Counted from the first letter of the stretch, positions 37,352 to 49,644 are shown. The stretch: 64,000 nt of DNA from Medicago truncatula (GCF_003473485.1 NC_053042.1:36112762-36176761); one strand, 5' to 3'. Translations and numbers: made by a program. The notes: a model not told the origin generated them from the letters alone.

Positions 37352-38053
37352 GAGTTCATATCTGCTCCATTTATGCAGCTGTCCATTTACTCAGTTCTCT
37401 TCACTGATGGATGACACGTGGCAACTAAAAATCAGATGGCTAGGATTAAACACATCAATTGATGAAAGCCATAGAGAATCACTTCCATCTCTGACCTCCA
37501 TTCTTCATCGCTAACCCCAACCATATCCAACTATTTCTCTTCTCTACACCTGTGATTCTCTCTATTCCTTCTCCGTTTCGTCGAAATATGTTCAAATTAA
37601 TGGCAAGGTTCTTCTTTTTATTCATATTGTCCTTGTCCATCATCATTATTTATAGCAAAAGGTGGATAACATAAACGAAATTGCCACTGCTAACAGCGAT
37701 GGGTTAGTTTTATTTCGAATTGGAAAAGGGGATTTGAAGCTATGAATATAGTCTAAATTTTATTAACAGAAGTTATGATATGGTTGAAATTTTTCTAACA
37801 TCATTCGATGTTTACCAATTTGTGCGATTATGTTTCCAATTAGGAAAGGGGATTGTAGAAGACGATAGAACATAGAGCGGCAGAACTGATGCGAGAACAG
37901 AGGAACGGTTGTTGTTACAGTGTGTTTCAACGTGTCTTTCATAAAATGATGTTTTTTAATCCTAGCCATCTGATTTTTAGTTGCCACGTGTCATCCATCA
38001 GTGAAGAGAACCGGGTAAATGGACAGCTGCATAAATGGAGCAGATCTGCACTC
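37352..38053. mobile_element. Mutator-like element (MULE), non-autonomous, about 100-bp TIRs
   Basis: A perfect 9-bp target duplication GACATTTTT (37343-37351 and 38054-38062) flanks 702 bp. The inverted repeats run about 96 bp (37352-37447 and 37958-38053) with few mismatches, starting GAGTTCATATCTGCTCC on the left and GAGTGCAGATCTGCTCC on the complement of the right. Long TIRs and a 9-bp TSD define MULEs. The internal about 510 bp has no transposase and may be a captured host fragment that I could not identify. Confidence 0.9.
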
Positions 38054-38658
38054 GACATTTTTACCATTACTAAATCAGGACTCGCGCGTAAATGTCCAAA
38101 ATGCCCTCTTCATCTTCAACCTTCACCCATGAGCCTTCCTCCCTAATTCTTTTCTTCATCTTCGTCATATATCTCATACGTTCATCATTAAACAACTCAG
38201 AATTCCAAACCCACCAACATTTGTTTCCAAGACTAGCTTCATCATCCAATTCAATTCCAAGAAAACAACATATGTCAAACCCATCAAATATTCATTCGGT
38301 CACTTTAACAAATACATCTTTTCTTTTTCATTCTTAAATCCAGAATGTCACCACAACCCTCAAGGTTACCACAACCATAGAAAGATAGACGAAGGAAGCA
38401 AAAACAAATTGTTGTGATTGAGGATTGAACCAAATCCCATTCGGTAAGACAATACAATACATAAAGATGACATTCATTCTTGGTCCATATTTACGTCCCT
38501 TTTCATTTTCTTTACATCTAAATTACCTCCTAATAATGACAATGATTTTACTATCACGTTGAAGAACAAACTACTGCAGCGCTGCGTTGCCGTCTCGAAC
38601 CCCTCTGTCCCATCCTTAAACCCAACGAATCTCACAAGAATATAGTTTCCGCTATTGA

Positions 38659-39114
38659 CAGGGGCGGATCTTCCTTGGGACAGGCAGGTGCCATGGTACC
38701 CCCCAAGTTTTCTATATATATTAGATTAGGCATAGTCTTAACACTAGTATTCAGTTGGTGCGGCGGAAATGAAGTATGGTTTTCATATGGAGGTTGCGTG
38801 ATCGACCCTGCCATCCCCTTTTTCTTTATTTTTCTGTTATATTTTTTCTATTTTGTTAAAAAAAAGCCCTTACATATGAAGTATGGTTTTCATATGGAGG
38901 TCGCGTGATCGACCCTGCCATCCCCTTTTTTCTTTATTTTTCTATTTTGTTAAAAAAAAGCCCTTACACAGATTTGAACCCGCACCCCCTACCCTGCAAT
39001 CAAGCAAAATAAACCACTGGATCAGTTAACAATTATGATACTTTCTTCACACAGTTTAAAATATATTTCATACAATACTGGCACCCCAAGAAATTTTTTC
39101 AAGATCCGCCACTG
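38659..39114. mobile_element. Non-autonomous hAT element with CAGNGGCGGATCTT termini
   Basis: CAGGGGCGGATCTT (38659-38672) pairs with CAGTGGCGGATCTT on the complement of 39101-39114. The perfect 8-bp duplication GCTATTGA occurs at 38651-38658 and 39115-39122. Inside, a block starting ATGAAGTATGGTTTTCATAT is repeated (about 38769 and 38876). No transposase. Confidence 0.9.
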
Positions 39115-39122
39115 GCTATTGA

Positions 39123-40002
39123 TCATCTATTTCTTCTTCTCCTCCAGTTCTGCCATTCACTCATCCTTTCTCTTTCCTCTCCATGAGCATCCTATATCCT
39201 CCTTCCTTTTCTCCGACGAATCTGCAATCATCCTCCTCCTGTGGTTCGATGAACAGTGAACACGAATTTCGATTTTGTTTGGAAGCTACAGTAATTATTT
39301 CAGCAAGTACAACTCTATGGTTAGTCAATCTTTTTTTTTAACAACCAATATATTATAGCAAAACAACCTCTTGAGAAAAGATAGCTGCTGCCAAAGAAAA
39401 AATACAGGACCCCATCGCCAAAAGCCAACATAATGAAAACAAGGCAAATGACGTGCTTAATAAGCTTTATATGAAGCTTAATGACAATTCTGAAATAATG
39501 TCCTATAAATGAATTGTGATTTTATAGCTATAGTAGGTTAATGACTTAAGTTAGTATAGGTAAATGAGCGACATCTCGCTACGAGGATTAAATAGTGTAC
39601 TCAATATAAGCTAAACTTCTTTTCTCACCTTTCTATTGACATCCCCGAATCAAAACCTTCATCGATAATTCTATAGCAATGTTATATTGGAAGTTGTGCA
39701 GTCTCAAAATCTGTACGCCCCAGAGGCACTAATATGATAATGAAGGAGAAATTTTTAAAAAGTGTCTGCATTTTATTATGGTGATTGGAAGGTATTATTG
39801 CAGCCAACATTTTTATTCACCACTTATACATACATGCATACAAGTTTAAACTAAGACCAAGGTTAGAGATCTTGTCCACAAGGCCATACTTTATTTCTTT
39901 ATATTTCCGGAACTGAAGTTCTTAACTGCAGTACATCTAAAATTTATTTTAAGATTATTTCAAAACATAAGATGGCCACTTTATCATTGCATTGCATGAA
40001 TT
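39123..40002. other. Spacer and 3' flank of legumin gene 1
   Basis: No gene is visible. The complement of 39889-39896 contains AAATAAAG, a possible polyadenylation signal for legumin gene 1. About 120 bases upstream of the stop region the sequence becomes similar to the flanks of legumin genes 2 and 3. Confidence 0.5.
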
Positions 40003-42122
40003 TTACTGAGACTGTGATTGAGGGTGAACCAAAGGACCACGGTTTCCACTGAACTTGATTTGAGTGACATCACGTGGACGAAGGCCGAAAGCATTTTCAA
40101 GAACCTCACGAGGGGTGGCCCTGAACACCTGCTTCACATGGTTAACAGCAGCTAGGTCGTTTGTCTTGAAAACCACATACTCTAATGCTTCTTCGTTCCC
40201 TGCTTGTTCCGCCACCACGAAGTTTTGTGGCACCACCAACAACTGTCCCCTTCTTACATTGTCATCAAACACTGCGTTACCTTGGCAGTTCACTATCCTA
40301 ACTCTTCCTTGTCCTCTAATCACGTACAAAAGGCTGTTGGCGTTGATGTTCCAGTGTGGAGCATATATGCCATTCTGTATATCATGAAATGTACACATTG
40401 GTTAACTAATTAGTACTATATATTTAAACCAAATACATTTTAACTTTTGCTTAAATTTAAGACGGAGTAGTGCTATACACATACCCTATAGAGGAGAACA
40501 TATTCAGCACTGAGGCGTAAATTGCGGAGGATTGGGAGAGTTAAACTGTTAACATCACTGATGCGACCTGCACGTGGGTTGTAGAGATCTGCATGTGCAG
40601 GGCGAGCGATGTTCTCCACAAGTCTTGCACTGCAGATAGTTTCTTCCAAACCATTCTGTCCACGTGTCCTTTGTTTCTCTCTGCTTTCTTTTTCCCACCA
40701 TGGACGACCACGACCGTAGGGATCATCTTCTCGCTCTCTTTCTTCCTGACTATGTCCGGGACGTCTTGGGTCTCGCTCTCTTTCTTCCTGGCTATGTCCG
40801 GGATGTCTTGGATCCCATTCTCTTTCTTTCTGACTATGTCCGGGACGTCTTGGGTCTCGTTCTCTTTCTTCCTGGCTATGTCTGGGATATCTTGTTTCCC
40901 ATTGTTCTTCCTCACTAGGTTTCTGATGCCCTGGTCTACGAATGTGTCTTGGTCTCCGTTCATCTTCTTCCTCCTCGTGACTTCTTTCGTATTCTTCATC
41001 TTCTTGCTGCCACTCAGGGCTGATGATGCTGAGACCGCCCTCTACTCTCACGATTTGGCTCCTCTGGTCGCGTGGAGATTGAAGTCTCTTAGCTGTATCC
41101 TGATCCGTGTTGAGTGCCTGCGCTAAAAACTCTGAGCTGAAACCACTCAGCACACTGCTACCTTCGTTTTGTTCCTCAGATCCCTTCTCTTGTTGTTGGC
41201 GTCCTCCTCTACGTCCGGGGAAACTGGGCCTCTGTTGCTGTCGTCCTTGTTGTCGCTCTTGAGTTTCAGGGAACTCGACCTCTGGGTTTCCGCCAAGGTA
41301 AAATACCTGCCAACACAATTTACATGTGATTAATTGAGTTGAAAATTTTATAAACATTTGTAAACTGTATAAAGGTTTTATAAGTCTCTGCAACAGCATC
41401 ATAAAAGTAAAATCTATAACACATAATTTAATGTATAGTTATACTTATACTTACTCTGGGGGTTGAATCGAGCTGGTTTACAAAGCTGGAGGTGTCGAGA
41501 AGACTAATAGCAACAATAGGTTCTTGACCATGGTTATAGGTCCAGTAAGGAGTTCCAGCTGGAATGGCAATGACATCACCTCTGTAGAAGCGACGAATCT
41601 TCTGGTGGCTGTCAGGTTGCTGCTGCTGTTGTTCCTGATGCCTGGATCCTTGTCTAGACCGTGATGATTGTGGCTGTTCAAAAGTCTCAGGACAACCAGG
41701 AACTGAAAGTCCAAGCACTCCCTTTCCTGTACATATAGAACAAAATTCAGTCACAAAACAATTTAATGCATGCATTATATAGAATACTTAGCAATTAATA
41801 TACTTAATCATCATTATGTTAATATAGAATAGTTACCTTGGATGATGAAAATCAACTGTGGAGAAGGTGAGTATGATGGCAAGTGAAGGCCATTAGGGTC
41901 AATGGTGCGTCTGATAAGAGAGACACCGGCACATTGTAGCTCAGGGTGGTTTGGATTCCATGTCTCAGTGAGACCAGCTTCATGCTCAACACGGTGGTCT
42001 GGTTCCAATGCATTGATATTGTTCAGCTGGCATTGGTTGAACCTTTCATACTCAGAGCGTGTAGCTAAACATGTAAAAAGCAGCAAGGAAAGAGAAAGCA
42101 AAGATAGAGAGAACTTCCTCAT
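40003..42122 (-). CDS. LegJ: Legumin J-type 11S seed storage globulin, gene 1, 583 aa
   Basis: Four exons: 41837-42122, 41455-41726, 40485-41306 and 40003-40374. Residues 1-21 are a signal peptide ending FTCLAT. Two cupin barrels follow. Cys31 and Cys64 would form the intrachain bridge, and Cys107 (SVPGCPETF) and Cys411 (LEETIC) the acidic-basic chain bridge. The vacuolar processing site NGLEET is cut after Asn404. Before it is an expanded hydrophilic region with EEEEDE, then about four copies of a 14-residue unit of [14 protein letters not shown] type, and then [15 protein letters not shown]. The wording of exons 1, 2 and 4 ([49 protein letters not shown]) fits pea legumin J. It stores nitrogen in seed protein bodies after assembly into trimers and hexamers. 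Exons 1 and 4 resemble gene 2, whereas exon 2 resembles gene 3. Confidence 0.95.
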
Positions 42123-42177
42123 TGTGTTTGTGAGTTTGGTGAATGAATTGGTGAAGAGAAGAACCTGTGGAGTGGTG

Positions 42178-42268
42178 ATTTATAGTAAGAAGAGAAGAGT
42201 GAGGAAGGGACACGTCACACAGTGTAGGTTGCTAGTTCATGACATTCTTCACCATGCATGCCTATGAA
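42178..42268 (-). promoter_or_regulatory. Legumin box, bZIP-type ACGT element and TATA box of gene 1
   Basis: On the minus strand the TATA box TATAAAT lies at 42178-42184, about 56 bases before the start codon. GTGACGTG (42211-42218) is an ACGT element of the kind bound by seed bZIP factors. The legumin box runs through 42241-42268, with its core CATGCATG RY motif at 42253-42260 followed by GTGAAGAATGTC. RY motifs are bound by B3 factors such as ABI3/FUS3 and give seed-specific expression. Confidence 0.88.
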
Positions 42269-43350
42269 TTCTTAATTTCCTACACATCACATTAAGATAT
42301 ATGTGCACAGAGACATCACAGAGTGTATATTTGTTGGTATCTTTACATATGGAATCATGACTGCAGTTAAATGAATGAGAACAAATGTATATGGCATGGG
42401 ATGGTCCCATGCATTCTGCGTCGATTCTTTACATGTTGATATCATTACTTCTTTTTCACTTTACTTAATTCATTTACAGTTTTCATTAAGCAGTAACAGT
42501 GTTGCTCAGACTCAAATATATAGATGTATGTAGTGATTAAAGTAGAAATTCTAGCTTAATAGTACCTCTCTTTGTTATTATCAATCTGTAGCCTTCGCAA
42601 CAGAAACAGCATAACTTAAGCGTAAAACATTTTTACTCATGCATCAAAATAGAAATATTTTAAAATCTAACTTATAAAAGTATGATATAGTTTGATTGCA
42701 TGCGTTTGTAAAAAATTTTTTTTACACCATCAGTGCATATATAACTTAATCTCTTAAAATTTATGCTCTGAAAGTTCAGTATTTACCTTCCAGTTGTTTG
42801 AATTCAAGTAAGCTCTAGAGAATTCAGGTTGATTGTTGTCATTGATGTTTAAATCAATGCAGTGCATTTGGTGCATATTTGGATTCCCTTTTGTAAGATC
42901 CAAAAATATTCTAGACACATAAATTAAAATTGCTTGATATATTTAAGCGTTCTATAAAATAAATTCTAGCTCAAATATGTAATTAGATGTTTTGCCTCTT
43001 TATAAGATTTTTAACTTCAAATTATTGTTGAACACATTTATGTAAATGTATATAAACATAGACCAATGTACATTCAACTCATGACTTTAAAGTTTTAACT
43101 AAAATTCATTTTCACCACCACAAAACCAAACATGCTAGAAAATACTGGGTGGACTCACCAGATGTACATAGATGTATAAAATAAAATTCAAAAACTCAAT
43201 TTCTAACATACCTTTACCTTTAAAAACACATGATAATCCAAAAATTTCCATGTCTACATTTTTGTGTCCTTTCTGCACTCACTGCATACTAATTTCTATT
43301 CAAAACTATAAGACAACTGAACAAATATATGTAAATAAAAAAACAACCTT
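42269..43350. other. Upstream flank of legumin gene 1
   Basis: There is no gene. The sequence is similar throughout to the flank of gene 2 (about 47978-49020) and partly to that of gene 3. A second CATGCAT motif near 42409 is shared with gene 2 (TGGTCCCATGCATTCTGCGT). Confidence 0.6.
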
Positions 43351-43997
43351 CTACGTGTATTGTTGTTGCTTCTCCTGTTGTTTTAATCTATTTGCAACTG
43401 TATCAGGACTAAACTCATGTTCATTCTCTTCTTCGTCATGTTCCGAACAAACCTCTTGCAACAATTCATCCACCTCCCTTACAAAGTTCACTCTTAATAG
43501 AGTATTATCATCAGAGTTCAAGTGGTGGTCGCAATGGCCTGTGATGCTGATAGCATACAACATTGAAAACAAAAAAATTATGATTCAAGCAGATATCAAG
43601 TCTAACATATGATTTTCAGTTTAGATGGTATCTGTACCATCCTACTTTTATGTTTTAACTAAACTTAAGTGCAAAATAAATTACCAATTACGTTTAATCA
43701 CTTAATATCAACCGATAAATACATAAACTTGAATCAAGTTTACCAACTTATATCAATGGTTGATTTCAATTTTTACTGTGAACTTATTTTTGTTAACCAT
43801 TGATTAATTAGTTATTTAAATATAGATTTGTATGTCGAACTAAGGTATCAGTTATTATAGAGAAAGAGACACAAACTAATAGGAGCTAATGTACATCAAT
43901 TGTCTAAGATCCAGTCCTTTTAATTTGGTGCAACTTACCTTATCTATTGAGGCAATCTCATTGCAGGGGTAGCCTCTCGTTTGAAAATCTCAGTCTG
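43351..43997 (-). pseudogene. PALE CRESS exon 6-7 relic, first spacer
   Basis: The complement of 43351-43546 is exon 7 of the PALE CRESS gene, including its acceptor, and encodes DDNTLLRVNFVREVDELLQE and VANRLKQQEKQQ before an early stop; the last about 15 residues are lost. The complement of 43953-43997 is the start of exon 6 (REATPAMRL), joined to its donor region with the middle of the exon deleted. No other exons are present. Confidence 0.88.
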
Positions 43998-44563
43998 TTA
44001 TATGCAAATTTTTAATAACAAAGTTTCGAGCGAACTAGGTTCATTTTTTTCAAAGATCGAGAACAAGCCAGAAGTTCGAAGACTGCTATTTCGAAGATTT
44101 TCAAAAATCAACGTCTAGGGTTATTCGAAAGTCCAAGTTACACAACTTCTATAAACTTTCATATCAACTATGTTCAGGAAGTCTTTTGAGCAATCAGTTA
44201 TATGCTTCTCCGAGTCAAAAATTCAAATATGAAAGAAGAAACTTGCAGAAGGCTCTTGGAAGTTAGAAGACACGTGACATCCACACATGTTACAGATTAA
44301 TTTATTTCTTAGTCCATAAATTGTATAATCAAACTCCATGTAAATGAGTTCATTTATATTCCACAACACTATGTCTAATAGACAGCGCATCTGCCCTCAC
44401 GGGATAACTTCTTACTGACAATATTGAATCATTGATGTATGAAACATTCAAACCTATTAATATATTTTTCTTTTTGCATACTTAGTGCCTTTACCATTTT
44501 TTGTGTCCATTCATTTATTCGATTTCTAACTATGCACTAGTTATTTGATGCGGAAACTAGATA

Positions 44564-44905
44564 TAGTGCTACTGGAAAGCTATGTTAAGCTTTATATTAC
44601 TCCAGCACAACTGAAATATTACCTGAAACCTTTCAAGGTGATTGTAATTTCTTATTAGGATGTAATAGAACACTTGTTATCAAAAACCTTTTCTGCATAG
44701 TAGAGTGGGCAAATGAGCACTAGCGTTAACTGAACTTTCATTGACTTTTGTTTCGTTAAAAGCAATGAAAGCCAAAGTAATTGTTGATTTCTTTGCTAAC
44801 TATTTTGTTGATAGTGATGATGATTTCGAACAAGAATACATATGTTTGAATCCTTGGAAACTATATTTTGATGTTTCATGCCATGGTAAAGGTAGTAGAA
44901 ATTGA
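44564..44905 (+). pseudogene. Ty3/Gypsy RNase H region relic, first spacer
   Basis: Plus-strand translation with stops gives KPFKVIVIS, then EHLLSKTFSA, ALALTELSLTFVSLKAMKAK, IVDFFANYF and WKLYFD. This matches the plant Gypsy order (KPxxGR-AKWALxLSEFDIxYVxxKAxKGQAxADFLA ... WKLYFDGS). It is broken and lacks the flanking domains. The related sequence back to about 44000 may be part of the same relic. Confidence 0.75.
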
Positions 44906-45829
44906 GATGTTGATAATTCAACCTGATGAGGTATATCCAACTAAATTCATGTACAAATTATCGATCAAATGTTTGAATAATGAAGCATTTATATTTCAAC
45001 CTAAAAAATGTTTTCAATAATAATAATACCAAATAGTTTTTTTTCTTCTTTCTATTTCAACTTTTTCCAATTTGTGAGTGTGCCTAAACCATTTATATTT
45101 ATGGTTGTGACCATACAAGCATTACTCAACCCATATATACATAACATATGAGAAAATATTCAATCTCCTCCCGTTCTCTCATATTGTCGCCAAATTGTCC
45201 AATTTTCTAACATTCTTGTCTTTTCTTATCATTCATATATTGGATCCAAACAAAACAATTAACTTTGCTACCGGCATTAATCAAATAAAAAATGAATGTT
45301 TTGAGGACAACATGCAGAAGAAGAACAAGAAGTCGTTCGCTTAGTATACAAGTAAAGAACAACATGCAGATAGGAATGACTTTATGAACTTTTATCTTGT
45401 TTTTATGGGTGTGATTTAAATGCTAAAAGTCAAAACTCACCATAAACGATGAAGATGACGAAGAAGAAAGTTTAGAAAAATGTGTCTGCATTTTTTTTTA
45501 TCATAATTGGAAGGTGTATTACTGGCATGAATGCAGCCTATAGTGTTATTCACCACTTGTACATACATGTATACTAGTAGTTTAGATTAAGATCCTGGTT
45601 AGAGATATCGTCTACAAGATATAAATAATGTTCAAGTGAAGAATAAAATTGTAATTAAAAGCAAAGCAAATACTACGTCAAAACTTGGGTATTCATTATA
45701 TTGATTATTTCAAGAACTGAAGTTCTTGGCTACAGTACACCCAAATTTATTTTATAATTATTTCAAGACAAGCCACCTCATATTGCATTGCATAGCATGC
45801 ATTGTTTTATTGAGATTGTGATTGTTTTA
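44906..45829. other. Spacer and 3' flank of legumin gene 2
   Basis: The spacer has no gene. It is similar to the flank of gene 3 around 49970-50570, with the shared GAACTGAAGTTCTTGGCTAC near 45715 and 50492. Confidence 0.55.
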
Positions 45830-47831
45830 CTAAGATTGTGGTTGAGATTGAGGATGAACCAAAGGACCACGGTTTCCACTGAACTTGATTTGAGTGACAT
45901 CACGTGGACGAAGGCCGAAAGCATTTTCAAGAACCTCGCGAGGGGTGGCCCTGAACACCTGCTTCACATGGTTAACAGCAGCTAGGTCGTTTGTCTTGAA
46001 AACCACATACTCTAATGCTTCTTCGTTCCCTGCTTGTTCCGCCACCACGAAGTTTTGTGGCACCACCAACAACTGTCCCCTTCTTACATTGTCATCGAAC
46101 ACCGCGTTGCCTTGGCAGTTCACTATCCTAACTCTTCCTTGTCCTCTAATCACGTACAAAAGGCTGTTGGCGTTGATGTTCCAGTGTGGAGCATATATGC
46201 CATTCTGTAAATCATGGAAATGTACACATTGATTAAATAATTAGTACTATATATTTAAACCAAGTACATTTTGACTTTTGCTTAAATTTAAGACGGAGTA
46301 GTACTATCATACCCTGTAGAGGAGAACATATTCAGCACTGAGGCGTAAATTGCGAAGGATTGGGAGGGTTAAACTGTTAGCATCGCTGATGCGACCTGCA
46401 CGTGGGTTGTAGAGATCTGCACGTGCAGGGCGAGCGATGTTCTCCACAATCCTTAAACTGCAGATAGTTTCTTCCAAACCATTTTGACTATGTCCGCTGT
46501 GTCTTGGGTCTCGTTCTCTTTCTTCCTGGCCATGTCCGGGACGTCTTGGATCCCATTCTCTTTCTTTCTGACTATGTCCGGGACGTCTTGGGTCTCGTTC
46601 TCTTTCTTCCTGGCTATGTCTGGGATATCTTGTTTCCCATTGTTCTTCCTCACTAGGTTTCTGATGCCCTGGTCTACGAATGTGTCTTGGTCTCCGTTCA
46701 TCTTCTTCCTCCTCGTGACTTCTTTCGTATTCTTCATCTTCTTGCTGCCACTCAGGGCTGATGATGCTGAGACCGCCCTCTACTCTCACGATTTGGCTCC
46801 TCTGGTCGCGTGGAGATTGAAGTCTCTTAGCTGTATCCTGATCCGTGTTGAGTGCCTGCGCTAAAAACTCTGAGCTGAAACCACTCAGCACACTGCTACC
46901 TTCGTTTTGTTCCTCAGATCCCTCCTCTTGTTGTTGGCGTCCTCCTCTACGTCCGGGGAAACTGGGCCTCTGTTGCTGTCGTCCTTGTTGTCGCTCTTGA
47001 GTTTCAGGGAACTCGACCTCTGGGTTTCCGCCAAGGTAAAATACCTGCCAACACAATTTACATGTGATTAATTGAGTTGAAAAATTTATAAACATTAGTA
47101 AACTGTATAAAGGTTTTATAAGTCTCTGCAACAGCATCATAAAAGTAAAATCTATAACACATAATTTAATGTATAGTTATACTTATACTTACTCTGGGGG
47201 TTGAATCGAGCTGGTTTACAAAGTTGGAGGTGTCAAGAAGACTAATGGCAACAAGAGGTTCTTGACCATGGTTATAGGTCCAGTAAGGAGTTCCAGCTGG
47301 AATGGCAATGACATCACCTCTGTAGAAGCGACGAATCTTCTGGTGGCTGTCAGGTTGCTGCTGTTGTTCTTGATGCCTGGATTCTTGTCTAGACCGTGAT
47401 GATCGTGGCTGTTCAAAAGTCTCAGGACAGCCAGGAACTGAAAGTCCAAGTACTCCCTTTCCTGTACATATAGAAGAACAATATTCAGTTACAAAACAAT
47501 TCAATACATTTACAAATAATCAATTGTTTAAGCTCTTGATAGAACCTTGGATGATGAAAATCAACTGTGGAGAGGGTGAGTATGATGGCAAGTGAAGGCC
47601 ATTAGGGTCAATGGTGCGTCTGATAAGAGAGACACCGGCACATTGTAGCTCAGGGTGGTTTGGATTCCATGTCTCAGTGAGACCAGCTTCATGCTCAACA
47701 CGGTGGTCTGGTTCCAATGCATTGATATTGTTCAGCTGGCATTGGTTGAACCTTTCATACTCAGAGCGTGTAGCTAAACATGTAAAAAGCAGCAAGGAAA
47801 GAGAAAGCAAAGATAGAGAGAACTTCCTCAT
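45830..47831 (-). CDS. LegJ: Legumin J-type 11S seed storage globulin, gene 2, 553 aa
   Basis: Four exons: 47546-47831, 47193-47461, 46313-47044 and 45830-46204. Signal peptide, two cupin barrels and conserved cysteines are as in gene 1. The processing site NGLEET follows Asn373. The hydrophilic region is shorter: about three 14-residue repeat units, and the [15 protein letters not shown] segment present in genes 1 and 3 is absent. The basic chain begins [15 protein letters not shown], where the others have SARLVENI. The first intron is only 84 bases and its donor reads GTTCTATC, while genes 1 and 3 have the better GTAACTAT. Without that splice the frame would stop about 11 codons later. The reading frame is otherwise intact, so the gene may be functional but inefficiently spliced. 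Confidence 0.92.
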
Positions 47832-47886
47832 TGTGTTTGTGAGTTTGGTGAACGAATTGGTGAAGAGAAGAACCTGTGGAGTGGTG

Positions 47887-47977
47887 ATTTATAGTAAGAA
47901 GAGAAGCGTGAGAAAGGGACACGTCACACAGTGTAGGTTGCTAGTTCATGACATTCTTCACCATGCATGCCTATGAA
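47887..47977 (-). promoter_or_regulatory. Legumin box, ACGT element and TATA box of gene 2
   Basis: TATAAAT at 47887-47893, GTGACGTG at 47920-47927 and the legumin box at 47950-47977, with CATGCATG at 47962-47969, all on the minus strand. Spacing is as in gene 1, so seed-specific expression is expected. Confidence 0.88.
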
Positions 47978-49027
47978 TTCTTAATTTCCTACACATCACA
48001 TTATGATAGATATGTGCAGAGACATCACAGAGGGTATATTTGTTGCTATCTTCACATATGGAATCCTGACTGCAGTTAAATGAATGAGAACAAATATATA
48101 TGGCATGGGATGGTCCCATGCATTCTGCGTCGATTCTTTACATGTTGATATCATTACTTCTTTTTCACTCTACTTTATTCATTTACAGTTTTCATTAAGC
48201 CGTAACAGTGTTGCTCAGACTCAAATATATAGATGTATGGAGTAATTAAAGTAGAAATTCTAGCTTATAGTACCTCTCTTGGTTATTATCAAACTGAAGC
48301 CTTCACACCAGAAACAACCTAACTCAAAGGTTAAAACATTGTTACTCATGCATCCAATCAAATCGCGTCAAATATAGTTATTTATATAAATGTTTTAAAA
48401 TCTACCTTATAAAAGTACCATGATTATATGACATGGTTTGATTGCATGCATTTGTAAAAAAGAAAATTACCCCATCAGAGCATATGTAACTTAAACTCTT
48501 AAAATTTATGCTCTGAAAGTTCAATATTTACCTTCCAGTTATTTGAATTCAACTAAGTTCTAGAGAATTCAGGTTGATTGTTTCCATTGATGTTTAAATC
48601 AATTTAGTGTTTTTAGTGCATGTTTGAATTCCCTTTTGTAAGATCCAAAAATATTCTAGACACATGAATTAAAATTGCCTGATATATTTAAGTGTTCTAT
48701 AAAATAAATTCTAACTCAAATATGTAATTAGATGTTTTGCCTCTTTATAAGATTTTTAACTTAAATTTTTTGATGAACACATTTATGTAAAAATATATAT
48801 AAACAGAAACCAATGTACATTCAACTCATGACTTTTAAGTTTTAACTAAAATTCACTTTCACCACCACAAAATCAAACATACTTGAAAATACTGGACTCA
48901 CCGGATGTACATAGATGTATAAAATAAAATTCAAAAACTCAATTTCTAACATAAAGACCTTTAAAAACACATGATAATCCAAAATTTCCATGTCTACATT
49001 TTTGTGTCTTTTCTGTTGGTACTAATA
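47978..49027. other. Upstream flank of legumin gene 2
   Basis: This is a copy of the gene 1 upstream flank with small insertions and deletions, and has no gene of its own. Confidence 0.6.
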
Positions 49028-49132
49028 ATCTAGCAGAGCTTCTACGTGTAGTGTTTGCTGCTTCTCCTGTTGTATTAATCTATTTGCAACTGTATCAGGA
49101 TTAATCTCATAGCAGGGGTAGCCTCTCGTTTC
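49028..49132 (-). pseudogene. PALE CRESS exon 6-7 relic, second spacer (further reduced)
   Basis: The complement of 49028-49103 encodes the QQEKQQ...VEALLD end of exon 7. It is joined directly to the complement of 49104-49130, the EATPAMRL start of exon 6. The intron and most of both exons are gone, making it more eroded than the first-spacer relic. However, it keeps VEALLD, which the first-spacer copy lost. Confidence 0.8.
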
Positions 49133-49644
49133 AAAATTGAGAATAAGCCAAAAGTTCGAAGACTACTATTTCGAAAAAGATTTTCAAAAATCAACGTCTA
49201 GGGTTATTCGAAAGTCCAAGTTACACAACTTCTATAAACTTACATATCAAGTGTGTTCAAGAAGTCTTTTGAGCAATCAGTTATATGCTTCTCTGCGTCA
49301 AAGATTCAAATATGAAAGAAGAAAATTGCAGAAGGCTCTTGGAAGTTAGAAGACACATGACATCGACATGTGTTAGAGATTAATTTATTTCTTAGTCTAT
49401 AAATTGTATAATCAAACTCCATGTAAATGAGTTCATTTCTGTTTCACAAAGCTATGCCTAACAGATAAGGCATCCGCCCTCACGGGATAACTTCTTCCTG
49501 ACAATATTAAATCAGTGATGTATGAAACAATCAAACCTATCTATATTAATATATTTTTCTTTTTGCATACTTGGTGCCTTTACTATTTTTTACGTCCATA
49601 CATTTATTTGATTTCTTCTAACTGTGCACTAAAATAGATACAGT

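Noticed and set aside
38970-39030. tRNA-like text (GATTTGAACCCGCACCCCC)
   Set aside because: Lies inside the hAT element and lacks a cloverleaf; commonly seen in transposon sequence.
40593-41126. Plus-strand 177-codon frame opposite legumin exon 3
   Set aside because: Antisense shadow of the 42-bp repeat array; present in all three genes only because the repeat lacks stops on both strands.
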